Assembly: GCA_963575745.1 (NCBI GenBank)
Contig: CAUYUJ010018325.1
Coordinates: 40,001 to 104,000 of the forward strand
Reading direction: 5' to 3'
Origin: Prorocentrum cordatum
Lineage: Eukaryota > Sar > Dinophyceae > Prorocentrales > Prorocentraceae
DNA: 64,000 bases
The notes under the pieces are model-generated. The model had not been told where the DNA came from. It made no database searches and saw only the letters and a list, made by a program, of their open reading frames with translations. Each line of letters opens with the position of its first letter. Position 1 is the first letter of the stretch. A program made the position numbers and the translations under genes. Of this stretch, positions 31,900 to 42,599 are shown piece after piece.

Positions 31900-33242
31900 G
31901 TGAGCCCCAAGAACGCCCTGGTGCTTCGGCCCCGTGATTCTCTGGAACCGCGCCCTGATGGCAATGAAGTGAGACCCCCGCATCGACGTCCCACCGTGGC
32001 CCTTTCGGACCCAAGTTTCTTTGAGTCTCGGGGCCATTTCTCGGCGCGTCGGCGGCCCGCGGCACGTGGGGGCCGCGGGGGCTGCAAGGGTGGGCCCGCG
32101 CCAAGTCGCTCGCCGCGAGAAGGAGCTGCTGCGCGCCGAGGCCCTGTCATCTGCCTCGCGGAACCCCTCGCAGCCGACGGTTCGGCGGGTTCGGACCTCG
32201 GCGCATGCCTGTGCGACGCGGCGCCGCGAGGCGAGCCGCGGGCCTCCGAGGCGCCGCGGGCCCCGCGGTGCCCCCCCGGCCTCGACGTCAGGCCGAGCGA
32301 CGCCCGGGCTGCGGGTAGAGGAGGCCGTGGAGTCCCACCGCGCCCCGTGGCAAGACACGGGCGGCGCGGCGCAGAGGCCGAGCGCGCGGTCAGACTCCAC
32401 ATCGGGCGGATCCGACGGCAAGGGCGACGCGCCCGCTCGCGCCCGCAGGCTGGAGCGGCTCGGGAAGCGGCGGCTGGGGCGCCGGCTGCAGGACATCGGC
32501 CCCGACAGTTTGGACGCTCTGCTTGCGCTAGCCGTGCTGCCGCAGTTCGACAAGATCGGATGCCTTGGGCTACTGCGGAGCTGGCGGGCGCTGACGGGCT
32601 GGGCGCGCGCCGCAGGCCTCTCCCGTCTGGGCGGCCATCGTCAACGGGCTCGTCAACGGCGTGAAGCTGGGAATGGTACTCGTGGTGCTGATGATGTGGA
32701 GCATGTACTGCCGCCCAGGGAGCTTCCTGGCGATGCGCCCCGAGGCCTTGGCCCGCCCGAACTCGGCCTGCAGCAATTGGGAGGTGGCCCTCAACTTCAA
32801 GGGCGGTCTCCCCAGCGAGGTAGACGGGTTCGACCAGAGCTGCATGCTGGACCACGGCTTCGGGAGACCGCTGCAAGGGTTGCTGGAGTCGCGCAGGGTT
32901 TGCGCGACGGGGAAGCCGCTGCGGCGCTGCAGCTACCCAGAATTGACGAGGTTCTTCAGCGCGGCCACCTCGCGCCTTCAGATCGACGCCGTGCCGCGTC
33001 AGACCCGCCATCCAGGGGCCTCCCACGACAGCATGAAATTGATCCGCGACATGGGGGCCATCTGGCAACATTTGAGCTGGAAGGCAAAAGCGAGCCTCCA
33101 GCGTTGCGAAAAGCACGCCCTCCTCAGCGATACCTGGGGGCGTCGTTCAAGAGCGTTCCAGGCGCGTGTAGAGCTGGGCGAGGCGCGTCCAGAAGCCATC
33201 TTGTTGGGGGGCCAGGCATTAGCCGCTGCAGCCCCAACGTGA
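31900..33242 (+). pseudogene. Tyrosine recombinase of the YR retroelement
   Basis: The N-terminal part (frame ≡2, to about 32610) has LDALLALAVLPQFDKIGCLG and LLRSWRALTGW, like core-binding domains of tyrosine recombinases. The frame then changes near 32605 and gives SPVWAAIVNGLVNG, MWSMYCRPGSFLAMRPEAL (box I Arg at about 32712) and RHPGASHDSM at 33006 (box II region). Where a catalytic Tyr is expected in an RYEKH-like motif the sequence is RCEKH, with TGC at 33105-33107, so the nucleophile is lost. Ends at TGA 33240. The enzyme would integrate a circular cDNA intermediate; this copy should be inactive. Confidence 0.65.
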
Positions 33243-33712
33243 ACGCAGGCACTTGCTGGATTGCCGTTCGCGGCCCCCACTACCGAGAGCTCGGGAAAGT
33301 GTTGGTAGAAGTGGTTCCCAGGTGAGATGTCTGAGCCCTGCTTCGCGTGGTTGACATCCCTCGCGGGCGCGTCTTCGGTGTGATCGCCGACGGTGGCTGG
33401 CACACGGCTGCGCTCAGTCACGTTAAACTAAGTTTCTTCGCGCCTGCACGATGATGTCCGTACCTTTCCTTGGCATCCACTACAACTGTGACACGTCTGA
33501 GAGGCGACGGCTTTCAACATTCCGAATGCGGTGTGGTTTCTGTAGCAACAATACCCTTGGCGCTTTAGGGAGTAGGTATCGCCTTCCTGTGCTCTACTTC
33601 TGTTCGGGAATCTGTTATTGGGCCCTTACGTTCGCTTTACCTTAAAGTGTGAGCTGGCCCACGCCAGCTTTGAAACAGCTTTGGGATAGATATAAGATCT
33701 CAATTGCCGAGC

Positions 33713-33813
33713 CCCGAGATGTCTCGGCGTGATGCTCGGGCCGTTGTTTTGCATTCCACACCGTAGGCGTCGCAAAGGCTTTCCAAGCTTTCGTTGCACA
33801 GAATGCTAGCCGC
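33713..33813 (+). repeat. Split direct repeat B1
   Basis: 101 bp with ATGTCTCGGCGTGATGCTCG and ACACCGTAGGCGTCGCAA; matches B2 at 33954-34053. Confidence 0.75.
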
Positions 33814-33834
33814 TAGAAGGACGAATCGTCTCGT

Positions 33835-33952
33835 CATGGGTGTGCGCTGCGCGGAGATGACGTGCGAAGTTTTGGAGGTTCGAGGTCCACTGCTATCACC
33901 CCCTTTCGTGTCCATAATGTTTGTGCCCAAGCCTCGCGTCTTTCTTTCGTCT
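33835..33952 (+). repeat. Split direct repeat A2
   Basis: 118 bp matching A1 (28027-28144), placed between B1 and B2. Confidence 0.75.
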
Positions 33953-33953
33953 C

Positions 33954-34053
33954 CCTGAAATGTCTCGGCGTGATGCTCGGGCAGTTGTTTTGCGTTTTAC
34001 ACCGTAGGCGTCGCAACGACTTGCCAGGGTTTCGTTAGACAGAATGTTGGCCG
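33954..34053 (+). repeat. Split direct repeat B2
   Basis: Matches B1 over about 100 bp and immediately follows A2. It marks the 3' end of the retroelement. Confidence 0.7.
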
Positions 34054-34745
34054 CATGGTGGGTGGTGGTGTCAGCATTGTCCCAGGATTGTCGCCGGTCG
34101 GGTTGGGGGGAGGGGCGTTCAGCAATAAGGAGCAGGGGGTGTCGCCAGTGGAACGAAAAAACTTCACAAACCGCACCGAACAACTCACACGCATGCTACC
34201 ACTCCATCAAAGCGCGGCGCCGGATATCGAAACCAGTGCATGTTCGGCAGTTTTGGTCTCGGAAGCCTCTCCTGGGCCATCTCTTGGCGTCTCTGAAGGT
34301 TCTGAACCATCTCTGCAGCCTTCTGGGGCCGTCGCGACCTGCCCAACGGCATCCTTGGGAGGAAAGGGCTTCTCGGACCCGCCTTCCGAAGAGGCCGCTT
34401 CCCGGAGGAGACGAAGGAGGAGGATGAGGAGGAGGAGGAGGAGGATGAGAAGGAGGAGGAGGAGGAGGAGGCGGCGGGGGGGGGCCTACGTTCGAAGGGA
34501 GGGCTACTCGCGGCCCGGTTCGAGCAGAGACGACCCCCAGATCTTGACTTTGGCCTCGATCCGATCCGATCCGACGCAGGGCGAGTTCCTCTCCGGCTTG
34601 CAGGGGGCAAGCCCGATCAGCGATCCCAAGCGGTTTCGTTTCGACCCGACTGCGCGATGATCCAGGCGCGATCGGATCAATTTCCGATCCGGTCCGATGG
34701 CGCTATTCGGTCGAGCTCAGGCCCCGGAGCAATCGCACAAGCCTG
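34054..34745. other. Intron remainder with a (GGA)n run
   Basis: 34405-34475 is an impure (GGA)n/(GAA)n tract; 34555-34690 carries several GATCCGATC motifs. No coding signal before the downstream Mei2-like exon. Confidence 0.45.
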
Positions 34746-34757
34746 GTGACGCCACAG

Positions 34758-35072
34758 GGGTTTGCGTATTTCGTCTACTTGCCAATGGACTTCAAGAGCA
34801 AGCAGAGCAAGTGCTACGGCTTCGTGAACTTGGTTTCTGAGGAGCACGCAAAGTGCTTGATCGGTAAGTTCGATGGCTTCGGGCACATGTCGAAGTCTGC
34901 GTCCCGCTTCCGTCGCTGTTCAGCGTCTCTGTCTTACTTGCAGGGTCTGGAAGCGAACATCGATCGGTACCGAAACAGCCCCGTGATGGCCAACGGGGTC
35001 CCTGACTGTTTCAAGCCTGCGATCTTCGCCGGCACGCAACGGGTACCTTTCCCCCAGCCGACCACAAAGTAG
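34758..35072 (+). CDS. Mei2-like C-terminal RRM, downstream exon and C terminus
   Basis: After CAG at 34755-34757 the frame reads GFAYFVYLPMDFKSKQSKCY then GFVNLVSEEHAKCLIGKFDG, giving the RNP1-containing second half of the Mei2 C-terminal RRM (YLPMDF...K...YGFVNLVS). It continues with the conserved trailer QGLEANIDRYRNSPVM, VPDCFKPAIF and RVPFPQPTTK, then TAG at 35070. That trailer is typical of Mei2-like proteins in plants and protists. The segment between GFDGF and QGLEAN (34885-34945) ends in TTACTTGCAG and could be a short intron, though the frame stays open through it. Partner exon at 24801-24964. Confidence 0.75.
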   Translation, partial: GFAYFVYLPMDFKSKQSKCYGFVNLVSEEHAKCLIGKFDGFGHMSKSASRFRRCSASLSYLQGLEANIDRYRNSPVMANGVPDCFKPAIFAGTQRVPFPQPTTK

Positions 35073-35390
35073 CGGCGGAGATTTCCCCTCGGCGCATCGT
35101 TCCTTGCGCCGTCCCCCCACGGAGCCACATGAGAGGCGTAGTGGCACTCGTCCTTGTCTTTTTCCTCCCCCTTCTCCTCGACGTCGTCTGTCTATCGCAC
35201 ATGTGTGGCTGAGCTCGATGAACACGTCTGGCCGATAAGGAACTTACGGCACAAAGCCGCCAGTCCAGGAATTCGGACAACCAGTGAGGACACGATAGAT
35301 AGCATGCACCAGTCTCCCAGGCAACAAGTGTCACGGGTTGCACTTTGCACTACATCTAATATTTAGTGGCCTTCGTCCCGCCCCGCCACC
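35073..35390. other. 3' flank of the Mei2-like gene
   Basis: No gene recognised. Likely 3' UTR then intergenic sequence. Confidence 0.4.
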
Positions 35391-35966
35391 GTGCTTGGGT
35401 TGTGGGTCAGAGTTGTCAGGGATGCTTCTTGGGGCCTCTTCGGAGTGCTCTCGTGGACCATTCGTGAACGCTATGCGGACAAGTTCTCTGGAGAACCCCC
35501 TGAGAACCCAGAGAGCCCGAAAAAAACCCAGAAAGCCCAGGAGGAGAATGACTGGAGTACGCGGAGAACCCGGACCCTTAAGCCTTCGGAGCGCCCGGAG
35601 AACCTCCCGAGAACCCAGAGAACCTTTGGAGAAACCTTGCAGAACCCGCGGGGAACGTTCGGAGAATCCCCAGAGACTATAGAGAACCCGAAGACACCAG
35701 AGATTCCGGAGAAGCCAGAGAACCCAGATAACCTGGAGAACCCAGAGAACCAGGAGATCCCAGAGAACCCGGAGAACCTCCGGCGAGAACCCACGGGAAC
35801 CCCGGAGAACCCAAAGAATTCCCGCTCTGGTAGACAACCTAAAACAAAATAAACATTTTTCAAATTCTGAGTTTCCCGTCGAGGCGCCGTGCACACTGCA
35901 TCTATCAATATTCGTTTTCGGAAATAGACGTTTTTTTTTTTAATTCTAGACGCTTCGCGTCCCTCG
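35391..35966. repeat. CTTGGGG head and (GAGAACCC)n minisatellite
   Basis: 35405-35430 repeats the CAGAGTT-TCAG-GATGCTTC start seen at 5630. 35490-35810 is a 9-bp GAGAACCCA-type repeat that yields a Pro-Glu-Asn frame ending at 35852. A T-run and GACGCTTCGCGT at 35930-35965 precede the second helicase-type element. Confidence 0.65.
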
Positions 35967-36369
35967 ACAGCTCAGCTCTCCTTGCCCGCACACGCCATTG
36001 GGACGGCCCTAGGCCTGGCGCCCCACTGGCGACTCGCTCATCGGTCTTCGCGCCTGTACGCCCACCCAGCATGATGGACACGTCGACACCTCCGTGCACG
36101 TCCCCGCGTCGTCTGTGTGGGCTATGCTTCACGGCATGCACCGAATTTCTCGGCATTTTGTCAGACTGCACGTGCCTGAGCTTCCCTGGATGTCCCCAGC
36201 TGTCAGCCTCCCGCACAGCCCCGCTGCTGCTTGGTGAGTGGGCCGGCCAGCTTGCGGCGCGTCTTGTAGCTAATTCGCCTTGTTCGCAGCCCCAGACAAT
36301 TGCTTTCGCCGCGTGCGCTCTTCGCTCGCGGCCGCGACCTCCAAGGACTGCCGAGGCTCGCCAGCTGGC

Positions 36370-37265
36370 ATGGACAAACAGCTACCCACAGTATGGAGTG
36401 CCGCGACGACACAGTGTCCAATGCACCAACTGCATCCAGGGATGGACGGCCTGGAAAACGTCATCCAATGTGACTACATGCCAATTGACCCCACCGCACG
36501 TGCTCAGACCTGCACGGCAGTTGTGATGATGATGCTAGCGTTCCGGGAACCAAGGACCTGTCTCTTCCCATTCTCCGAACAAGAAGGGCCAGGGGATATC
36601 GTGGAGGCCGTCCTGGGCATATGCAAACCTGGCAGCTCAACCGGCACCACATCCATTGCAAACTACCTTCATTTCCGGACGCAGTTTGGCCTGACATGGA
36701 ATATTTCCATCACGACTACCAGGACCTGCATCGGAGATTCGCTGACGCGCTAAGACACGTGGGCGTGCTCATAAGTACCAGCCACCATCACGATGTCTCG
36801 AAACAAGCGGTTGCCCGTCAACGTGGGAAGACTGCAAGCGTTCTGACTTTCACATCAAAGGGATCCTGCTGGTGATCGATCAGTTCATTGAACCGCTCCC
36901 AGTACCGCTGGTTCCTACCAGCGACCAGCCTGACAACGAGACAACCAACTGCACCATCAGCTGGCTCTACAAATCCATCACAGGGAATCACAAGCATCTC
37001 GGGCGCACGCCGGACCAGAGGCTACACTATGCTGGCACAGGGCGAGCGATGGACCAAAAGGACCTTCTCATACTTGAACCCCCTACAGCGCAATTTGGCG
37101 CCACACTGAATGACACCGAAAAGGCTCCGAACAGGAGACCAGCGCTTCTCGGCGTCACAGAACACTGCCAGCTTCTACTGCGACGACTGTCAGAGAGGCC
37201 CCTCCACTAACATCGAGGGCACCTGGGAGGACAACGATATGCGTCAACGACTGGCAACGGCGAGG
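36370..37265 (+). pseudogene. Copy 2 CxxC region, frame-broken part
   Basis: Homology to copy 1 moves between frames: HPGMDGLENV, VVMMMLAFREPRTCLFPFSE and GDIVEAVLGIC in one frame to about 36650; DYQDLHRRFADALRHVG and STSHHHDV in the next; then SFYCDDCQRGP and EGTWEDNDMRQRL near 37170-37240. At least two indels are needed. The Cys pairs of copy 1 are partly kept. Confidence 0.5.
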
Positions 37266-37269
37266 AGAT

Positions 37270-40005
37270 GCAGGGTGGCACGAGGGACTCAACTGCCGTT
37301 GGCTGTGCATTGGGCGCTGGGTGGAGAGCCTCGAGAAGCAAGGTGCTGACGCCCCCGCAGGAGACACGATGCGCGAAAAGCTGGCCAACCTACGGAATAG
37401 CATGCCCAGTAGGCCCACAGCTGCCAGTCTGACACCGCCTGAGCAACTCCCAACCGGGCGTGCCAAAATCGCAAATCCAACCGCCGATTGCCTGCTACGC
37501 GACCTACTTCTCACACCGGACTCAGCCAGCGACCCCAAGGCGACAGGCGCACCGAATCCCCCAACCCGACCTGGCGACGACCGCTTCGGCGCAGAGGGAC
37601 TCAAGTCTAGGATATACAGTGCGCCGTGCGACGGCTGCCCAGGGCCCGAGCTGCTGCACGCCAGGAAACTCGGGCAGTCAGCTGTCGGGTGCTTCGTCTG
37701 GCGACCGGCCCCTGGCATGGAGGACACAGAGCAGTGCAACCTACCCTCCTGGGCCAACTAGATCGACTGCTGGGCGAGTGGCGATTGGAACGCTGGATGG
37801 TTTTGCGGGAATTGTCTTGCCCACATCTCTGACGCTGCTCCATCCGTCATAAACCGCATCCTTGTGCGTGACACGCCATCGATGCATCCAGTCTCCCCCA
37901 CAGCACAGACATCCAAGAAGAGGAAAGAGGACGCGGGTGGCCTCGCCCTCGCACTTGGCAAAGAAAGAGCGCAGGTACCACGCGGCGACGACGACGTCGA
38001 GCGCGGGCCACCATCGGGGACGTCGCCACTACCCGAACCCGATCCAGAACGAGTGGACGCAATCAAGAACATGTTTCCGGACATCAGGGTCCCACAGCTG
38101 CCAGACGTGGCCAACGCCAGACTCGACATGTTCTTCCAAGCGTGGACCGACGACAACAGCGACACACCGGGACACACGCCAGTTCAAATTTGCTTGCACC
38201 GCAGACGCATCAACTCAGTTGCCAATGACATCTTCTACGCGCTGGAGAACCAGTGCGAGGTGCCAGACAACGGGTTGGACGTCAACTGGCTCGACGTTCT
38301 GGCCTGATCCACCCTGGCCTGGACGTCTCCTCCGTCGGGGCCCACTACCGATGGATTGGTGCCAGGCGCGGAATGGGATGGCAAAAGCTGGGCCGCTGGA
38401 CTGGTCGTGCAACACATCATCGGGAAGGACGATCGGCAAGAGAAACTGTGGGCGGCACACGTCAACGAAACCACTCACGGGGACAAAGACCCGAGGGTCT
38501 ATCATAGCGCGGAAGAACTTGCTCACTGGCTGGCCAGACTTGACATCGAGGACGCCCCCGACCGTGCGATGCGTCTGGGCAACGTTAACTTGGGAATGCT
38601 GGACGCACGCACGCGCCCGCGCGGGATTGGATCTCGACCAATCGTCCCGCGCCGTACCGCGGCACCAGACAACATGTCCTTTCAGCAGCTCATGGAGGGA
38701 ATGGCCAGGTTGGCGGATAAAACCAAGGAAAACATCTCGGCCCTGTGCGACCCGGGCTCCCGACGAATACGCGTTGAGGAGAAGAGTCTGGGCCCCTTGG
38801 TCAGCGTGGTCATGAGCGCCTCTCTCGAGAGGCAATTATTTCCTGCCCACCCTGGCACGGACTGAAGCGGGCGGCCACTGACCCGACTTGAAGGTCCACG
38901 AACAGCTACAAGAGAGATCAGGAGCAGCTCAGGAGACGAGCCTGCTGCTGCCACAGAGGAACGCAGGGGCCCGGATGGCGATCTCCTAGAATACGACCCG
39001 AGCATGGCCAGCGAGGAGTCTGAAGCGGACGAGGCAGGAGAGCCTGAAGGAAGCCCAGCTACAGGGGGGGTCACAATGCCGGGACTGCTGAAGATGACAT
39101 CCAGCGCCGCAGACGATAGACCCCCGCTGCCGAGGAGGCGAGATCCGCCACATTGGGCCCCACCAAAAGGGCATGCGCGAGGCAAGGGGCAGAGCGGCAG
39201 ACGAGAACAACGAGACTCTCCAATTCAGCGCACCGCTGATCACAGGACTGGTTCCTCGCGCGGATACAGGGACCAGTGGAGTTACGACAGGTCTTCAGAC
39301 CGCCGGGCCACGCAGTCTCGCGACGACGCCTGGCGCAACCAGAACGAGCGCACGGGGCATGACGGGATATTCAATCATGGCCAATGGGTACCTTTCTCCA
39401 AGAACCCACTGACCATCCACGAGCCCGAGAAGGACGACGGGCCCAAGATGCACCAGGCACGACTGCGCGCGATCGACGCGCAATACCCCGGGGAGTCCAA
39501 CAGCGCCTTCGTCTCCAGGATGCAGAGGGAACTAGGCAGCATGTTCAGCGACCTGTGGATTGCACACTGTGCCAAAATCTGCCGCGCTAACGCCCGGCCG
39601 ACTTTCGACCCGGCACTGCAGCCGCCAGGCGCGTGCCGAAATTTCATCCACGCGTGGGGCGCTGCAGGCTACGACGTGCGCCGCGCCGACCAGTTCATGC
39701 GCACTGGGGCCAACTTTCGCATCGCAACTGACAGGGTCACGGCAGTCAGTAACGCCCCCAGCTCAGGCGCTGCCAGCAGCAGCGGGACCGCCGCCACCAG
39801 TTTCCACGCAGCGGGAGAGCACCCGAGCAAGGGGAAAGGCGACGGACGGACCCGATTCACCGGGCAAGGCTGGGAAGAGGAGCCGAGCAACCGAGAGCCC
39901 ATGGACCGAAAAACGGCATCGACAGTAACGCCGAGTGCGGGGCGCCACCCAGTTTCGCTGAGATGCCGTTTTGACATCGCACCGGGCATTTGGTGCACCC
40001 AGTAG
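37270..40005 (+). pseudogene. Copy 2 CxxC region end and second region, three in-frame stops
   Basis: One continuous frame of about 2.7 kb, interrupted only by TAG 37759-37761, TGA 38305-38307 and TGA 38863-38865. It reads LNCRWLCIGRWVESLEKQ, then CDGCPG, DWNAGWFCGNCLAHIS, KKRKE, AIKNMFPDI, LDVNWLDVLA, a long acidic/Arg-rich linker and SAFVSRMQRELGSMFSDLW, all collinear with copy 1 (9290-11610). All three stops could arise by C-to-T change at CAG or CGA codons. It ends at TAG 40003. Function unknown; the copy is presumed non-functional. Confidence 0.55.
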
Positions 40006-40110
40006 CGCCACGCGCCTACACTGCTAATTATCTTTCCTATGCGTGCGGCGGTTAGCCGCGTTCCCCTGCTCTCTTTCTCCCTCTGCCTCCTACGCAGTCA
40101 CTGCGGCTCA

Positions 40111-40413
40111 ATGGCGGCTTCAGACTGGCAGCCCGCCGCGATTGCCCCTGCCGAGCTCCCCATTGAAATGCGCCCGGACTGTTTCATCGACGGCACCTCC
40201 TTGCGGGCTCTTGCGGTGACTAGTGCGCGGCTAAACGAGAAAGCATGCACTGCCTACGCCCGCTGGCGCATATGGGACGGCGCGCTAACCCAACGGAAGA
40301 GCCCATCATCTGCAATTGCGCGCTATTTCGCGGCTGAAAGAGCCCAGCTTTACCCTGGGCGTCGCGCGAAGAACAACGGCACGCTGGTGCCAGTGGCGGG
40401 TTTACTGGGGTAA
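40111..40413 (+). CDS. Small F-box-like ORF of copy 2
   Basis: ATG at 40111 gives 100 residues: MAASDWQPAAIAPAELPIEM, then LRALAVTSARLNEKACTAYA and RWRIWDGALTQ, ending at TAA 40411. The LP-x-E-M...SLRALA...R pattern is F-box-like. Position matches the small ORF of copy 1 (12843-13055). It is intact although the upstream long ORF is broken. The frame stays open to 40039, so the start could be earlier. Confidence 0.35.
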   Translation: MAASDWQPAAIAPAELPIEMRPDCFIDGTSLRALAVTSARLNEKACTAYARWRIWDGALTQRKSPSSAIARYFAAERAQLYPGRRAKNNGTLVPVAGLLG

Positions 40414-41855
40414 GCTTCGATGCAGAGCGCCTGGCATGCGCGTCAGTGCGCGCAGGGTTCTTGTGAGCTCTCCTCCTTCTTCTCCTTTTGCTTCAACGGA
40501 AAGCGGACTCCCTCTCTCCTGTTCCATCGGGGTCTTCCCTCGCGGTTGGGGTTGCCGCCAATGCCGCTGCCGGATGGCACTCCGTCAGCATGGGTCTCGC
40601 GCGAAGTTTCACACAGGGAGTGGGCGGCGAGGTGCACGCTGGCTGCCTTAGGCGGGTGCCGCCCCCCTGCTGATGGCCGACAGGGTTCAGTGGGACGTCG
40701 ATGCACTGCCGACAGCTACGACGCAAGGACTTCGAGTTCGGCAAGTGCCGTTATGAGCGCTCACTTTCCACGGGAGCTTATTTGGCGCAGTCAGGGCTGG
40801 CATAGCCCCGGCTGGCACAGGCAGGTTTGGCATAGTCAGCAAAATGGCACAGCCGCGACTGGCATAATCAGCATCAACTGCTCGGGTATATGTTTCTCCC
40901 CCCTCCTCTCACACCGCGTGCCTGGCGTGCGCTCCCCCCCCCTCCCCTCCTGCATCCTAATGCTGCAGCGGTTAGCTGCCGCGCCGGGGTGCCTACCGTG
41001 CCTGGCGCGCACTTCCCCTCCTCACCTTCTGCGTCCTTATGCCACGGCGGTCAGCTGTCGCACTGGGGTGCGCTCCCTCCTGTTTCACAGGGTTCGTCTC
41101 TGGCGGCTGGGGCTTGCTGCCTAATGCTGCTTCCTGATGGCGTTCAGGTGGTCTGGATTGCATGCGAGGATTCACGCAGGGAGCGGTGCTGCGTCGCATT
41201 CGCTGTGGTCAGGTGCCCCCTGGCCTGCTCCTGGCTGGTGTCGGCCCCTACTAATGACGGGAAGGTTCCAGTGGGTCTCTCGCTACACTGCCTACCTTAC
41301 GGTACTTGGCCCTCGGGTTCGGCAAGTGTGGCTCTGTGCGCTCGTTGGCCGACGTTCTCCAGCATGGATTCCGTTTTCGACAAGTGTTGCAGGTTTTACT
41401 GCCGTTTGCAGTCTTGTCGGTGATGAGGTTGCCCCTATTCATTCTTGCGCCGACGCGATGTTTTGGCATTTGTGTCGCCTACTTCACGGATGTCGTCTGG
41501 GTGTCCCTGTCAGTCTAGTTCGTCTCTGACGGTGCTGTTTGCCTGACTCACACCGAGCGATCGACCTCTGCGTGTTTATGGTCGCGCCGCCGCGCAATTT
41601 TGGCTGCGCTTACTTTCTGGTCGCCACCGGGATTTCCAACGCTACCGGGTTTGGGAGCATCGGTTATGCTGCCCGCTCGCTCGCTTCGCTTGCCTTTCTT
41701 TTCCTGCTGCCTACTCGCGGCCCGACTAGTGTTCGGACGGTTTTCGACCCGCCTCGCGAGCCTGTTGACTGAGAGGTGATCAGGGAAGTGCGGGGGCAAA
41801 GAGGGTGACGGCCTAATCGTGTGAAGAAGAGAGGAGGCGAAGGATAACATTGGAT
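40414..41855. other. 3' tail of copy 2
   Basis: Contains several GGCTGGCATAGTCAGC-like short repeats (40790-40880) and repeated TGCC-rich segments. Long but mutually overlapping frames (40420-41124, 40890-41423) show no domain. Read as untranslated element sequence. Confidence 0.35.
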
Positions 41856-42290
41856 GGACGGATGAGGGAGTAGGCAGAAGGAGATGAATAGGATGAGGAT
41901 GAGGATGAGGAGGAGGGGGAGGAGGAGGAGGAGGAGGAGGAGGAGGAGGAGGCGGAGGGGGAGGAGGAGGATGAGAAGGGATAGGAGGAGGAAGGAGGAG
42001 GAGGAGGGCAAACAAAAGAGCCGGATGTTTCTTGGATACATATCGGAGCCTCTTGGGGCATCTCGTCTTGGGACGTCTTGGGGTTCTTTTGGCGGTCGTG
42101 TTTTTTTTTTCGGCGTTTGGGGTGCCTCGGGGGGGCCTCTTGGGGCCGCTTGGGATCCTTTTGGGGGCCTCCTGGGGGCCTTTTGGGGGCCTCTTGGGGC
42201 CGTCATGGGGCCATCTTGGGACCTTTTGGGGCCTCCTGGGCGCTTCTTGGGGTCATTTTTGAGGAGATCGATCAAACAAGAGGGGAACTT
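41856..42290. repeat. (GGA)n tract and CTTGGGGCC-type block
   Basis: 41880-42010 is a GGA-rich purine tract; 42045-42260 is GGGGCCTCTTGGGGCC-like tandem. The order echoes what follows copy 1 at 14340-15220. Confidence 0.7.
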
Positions 42291-42599
42291 TAATTTGCGT
42301 CCCCCCCCAAGAGGCCAAAATGGGGCCAACACCGTGATAAAACCAGTGATGTTGGTTTCCTCGCCGAACCAGTGATTTTGGCTTCTTCGCCGAGGCCGTT
42401 TTGGACGCTCTGGCGACTCGCGGACCCCCCCGTCCAGGTCCATGGGGAGGGGGCAAGGGGAGGGGGTCAAGACTCCGTCCCCGCCCGCAAGCCGTCTCGC
42501 TCACTCCCACCCGCCCTCCCAACACATACGTAGCACCCGAGCCTGGCCCGAGCCGCAGCATATTCAGCAGTCGATTTTGGATGGGCAGCTACTGGGGGC

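Larger units (their letters stand above)
28027..34053 (+). mobile_element. Ngaro/PAT-like tyrosine-recombinase retrotransposon (degenerate)
   Basis: About 6.0 kb with gag-like, reverse transcriptase/RNase H and tyrosine recombinase regions in that order on the plus strand. The ends form the A1-ORFs-B1-A2-B2 split direct repeat known from PAT and Ngaro elements: A1 28027-28144 matches A2 33835-33952 (both 118 bp, high identity), and B1 33713-33813 matches B2 33954-34053. There is no LTR and no DDE integrase, as expected for the DIRS order. Several frame changes and a lost catalytic tyrosine mark it as dead. It lies within the presumed intron of the Mei2-like gene. Two GC/TA-rich tracts at 31630-31815 interrupt it. 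Confidence 0.7.
24965..34757 (+). other. Probable long intron of the Mei2-like gene
   Basis: Inferred only from the two RRM halves on either side. It holds CTTGGGG blocks (25100-25360, 25740-26040, 26730-26860), a (GGA)n tract (26250-26560), GTGCGCCAC-type repeats (26945-27075, 27620-27780), a tandem of about 155 bp (27140-27420) and a whole tyrosine-recombinase retroelement (28027-34053). A 10-bp sequence TGACGCCACA sits at both ends (24974-24983 and 34747-34756). Confidence 0.45.
35967..41800 (+). mobile_element. Candidate helicase/CxxC element, copy 2 (decayed, helicase missing)
   Basis: Collinear with copy 1 from the region after its helicase to its 3' tail: CxxC region (36430-37860), second region (37860-40005), F-box-like ORF (40111-40413) and a GC-rich tail with CAATTTTGGCTGCG at 41595 matching copy 1 at 13982. 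The helicase is absent. A segment at 36230-36345 resembles the 3'-tail tandem units of copy 1, so the copy may be internally deleted or the unit may be a terminal repeat. Divergence is large, so the copies are old. Confidence 0.45.

Noticed and set aside
35391-35852. 153-codon Pro-Glu-Asn repeat frame
   Set aside because: Driven by the GAGAACCC minisatellite, with no gene-like flanks; kept as a repeat.
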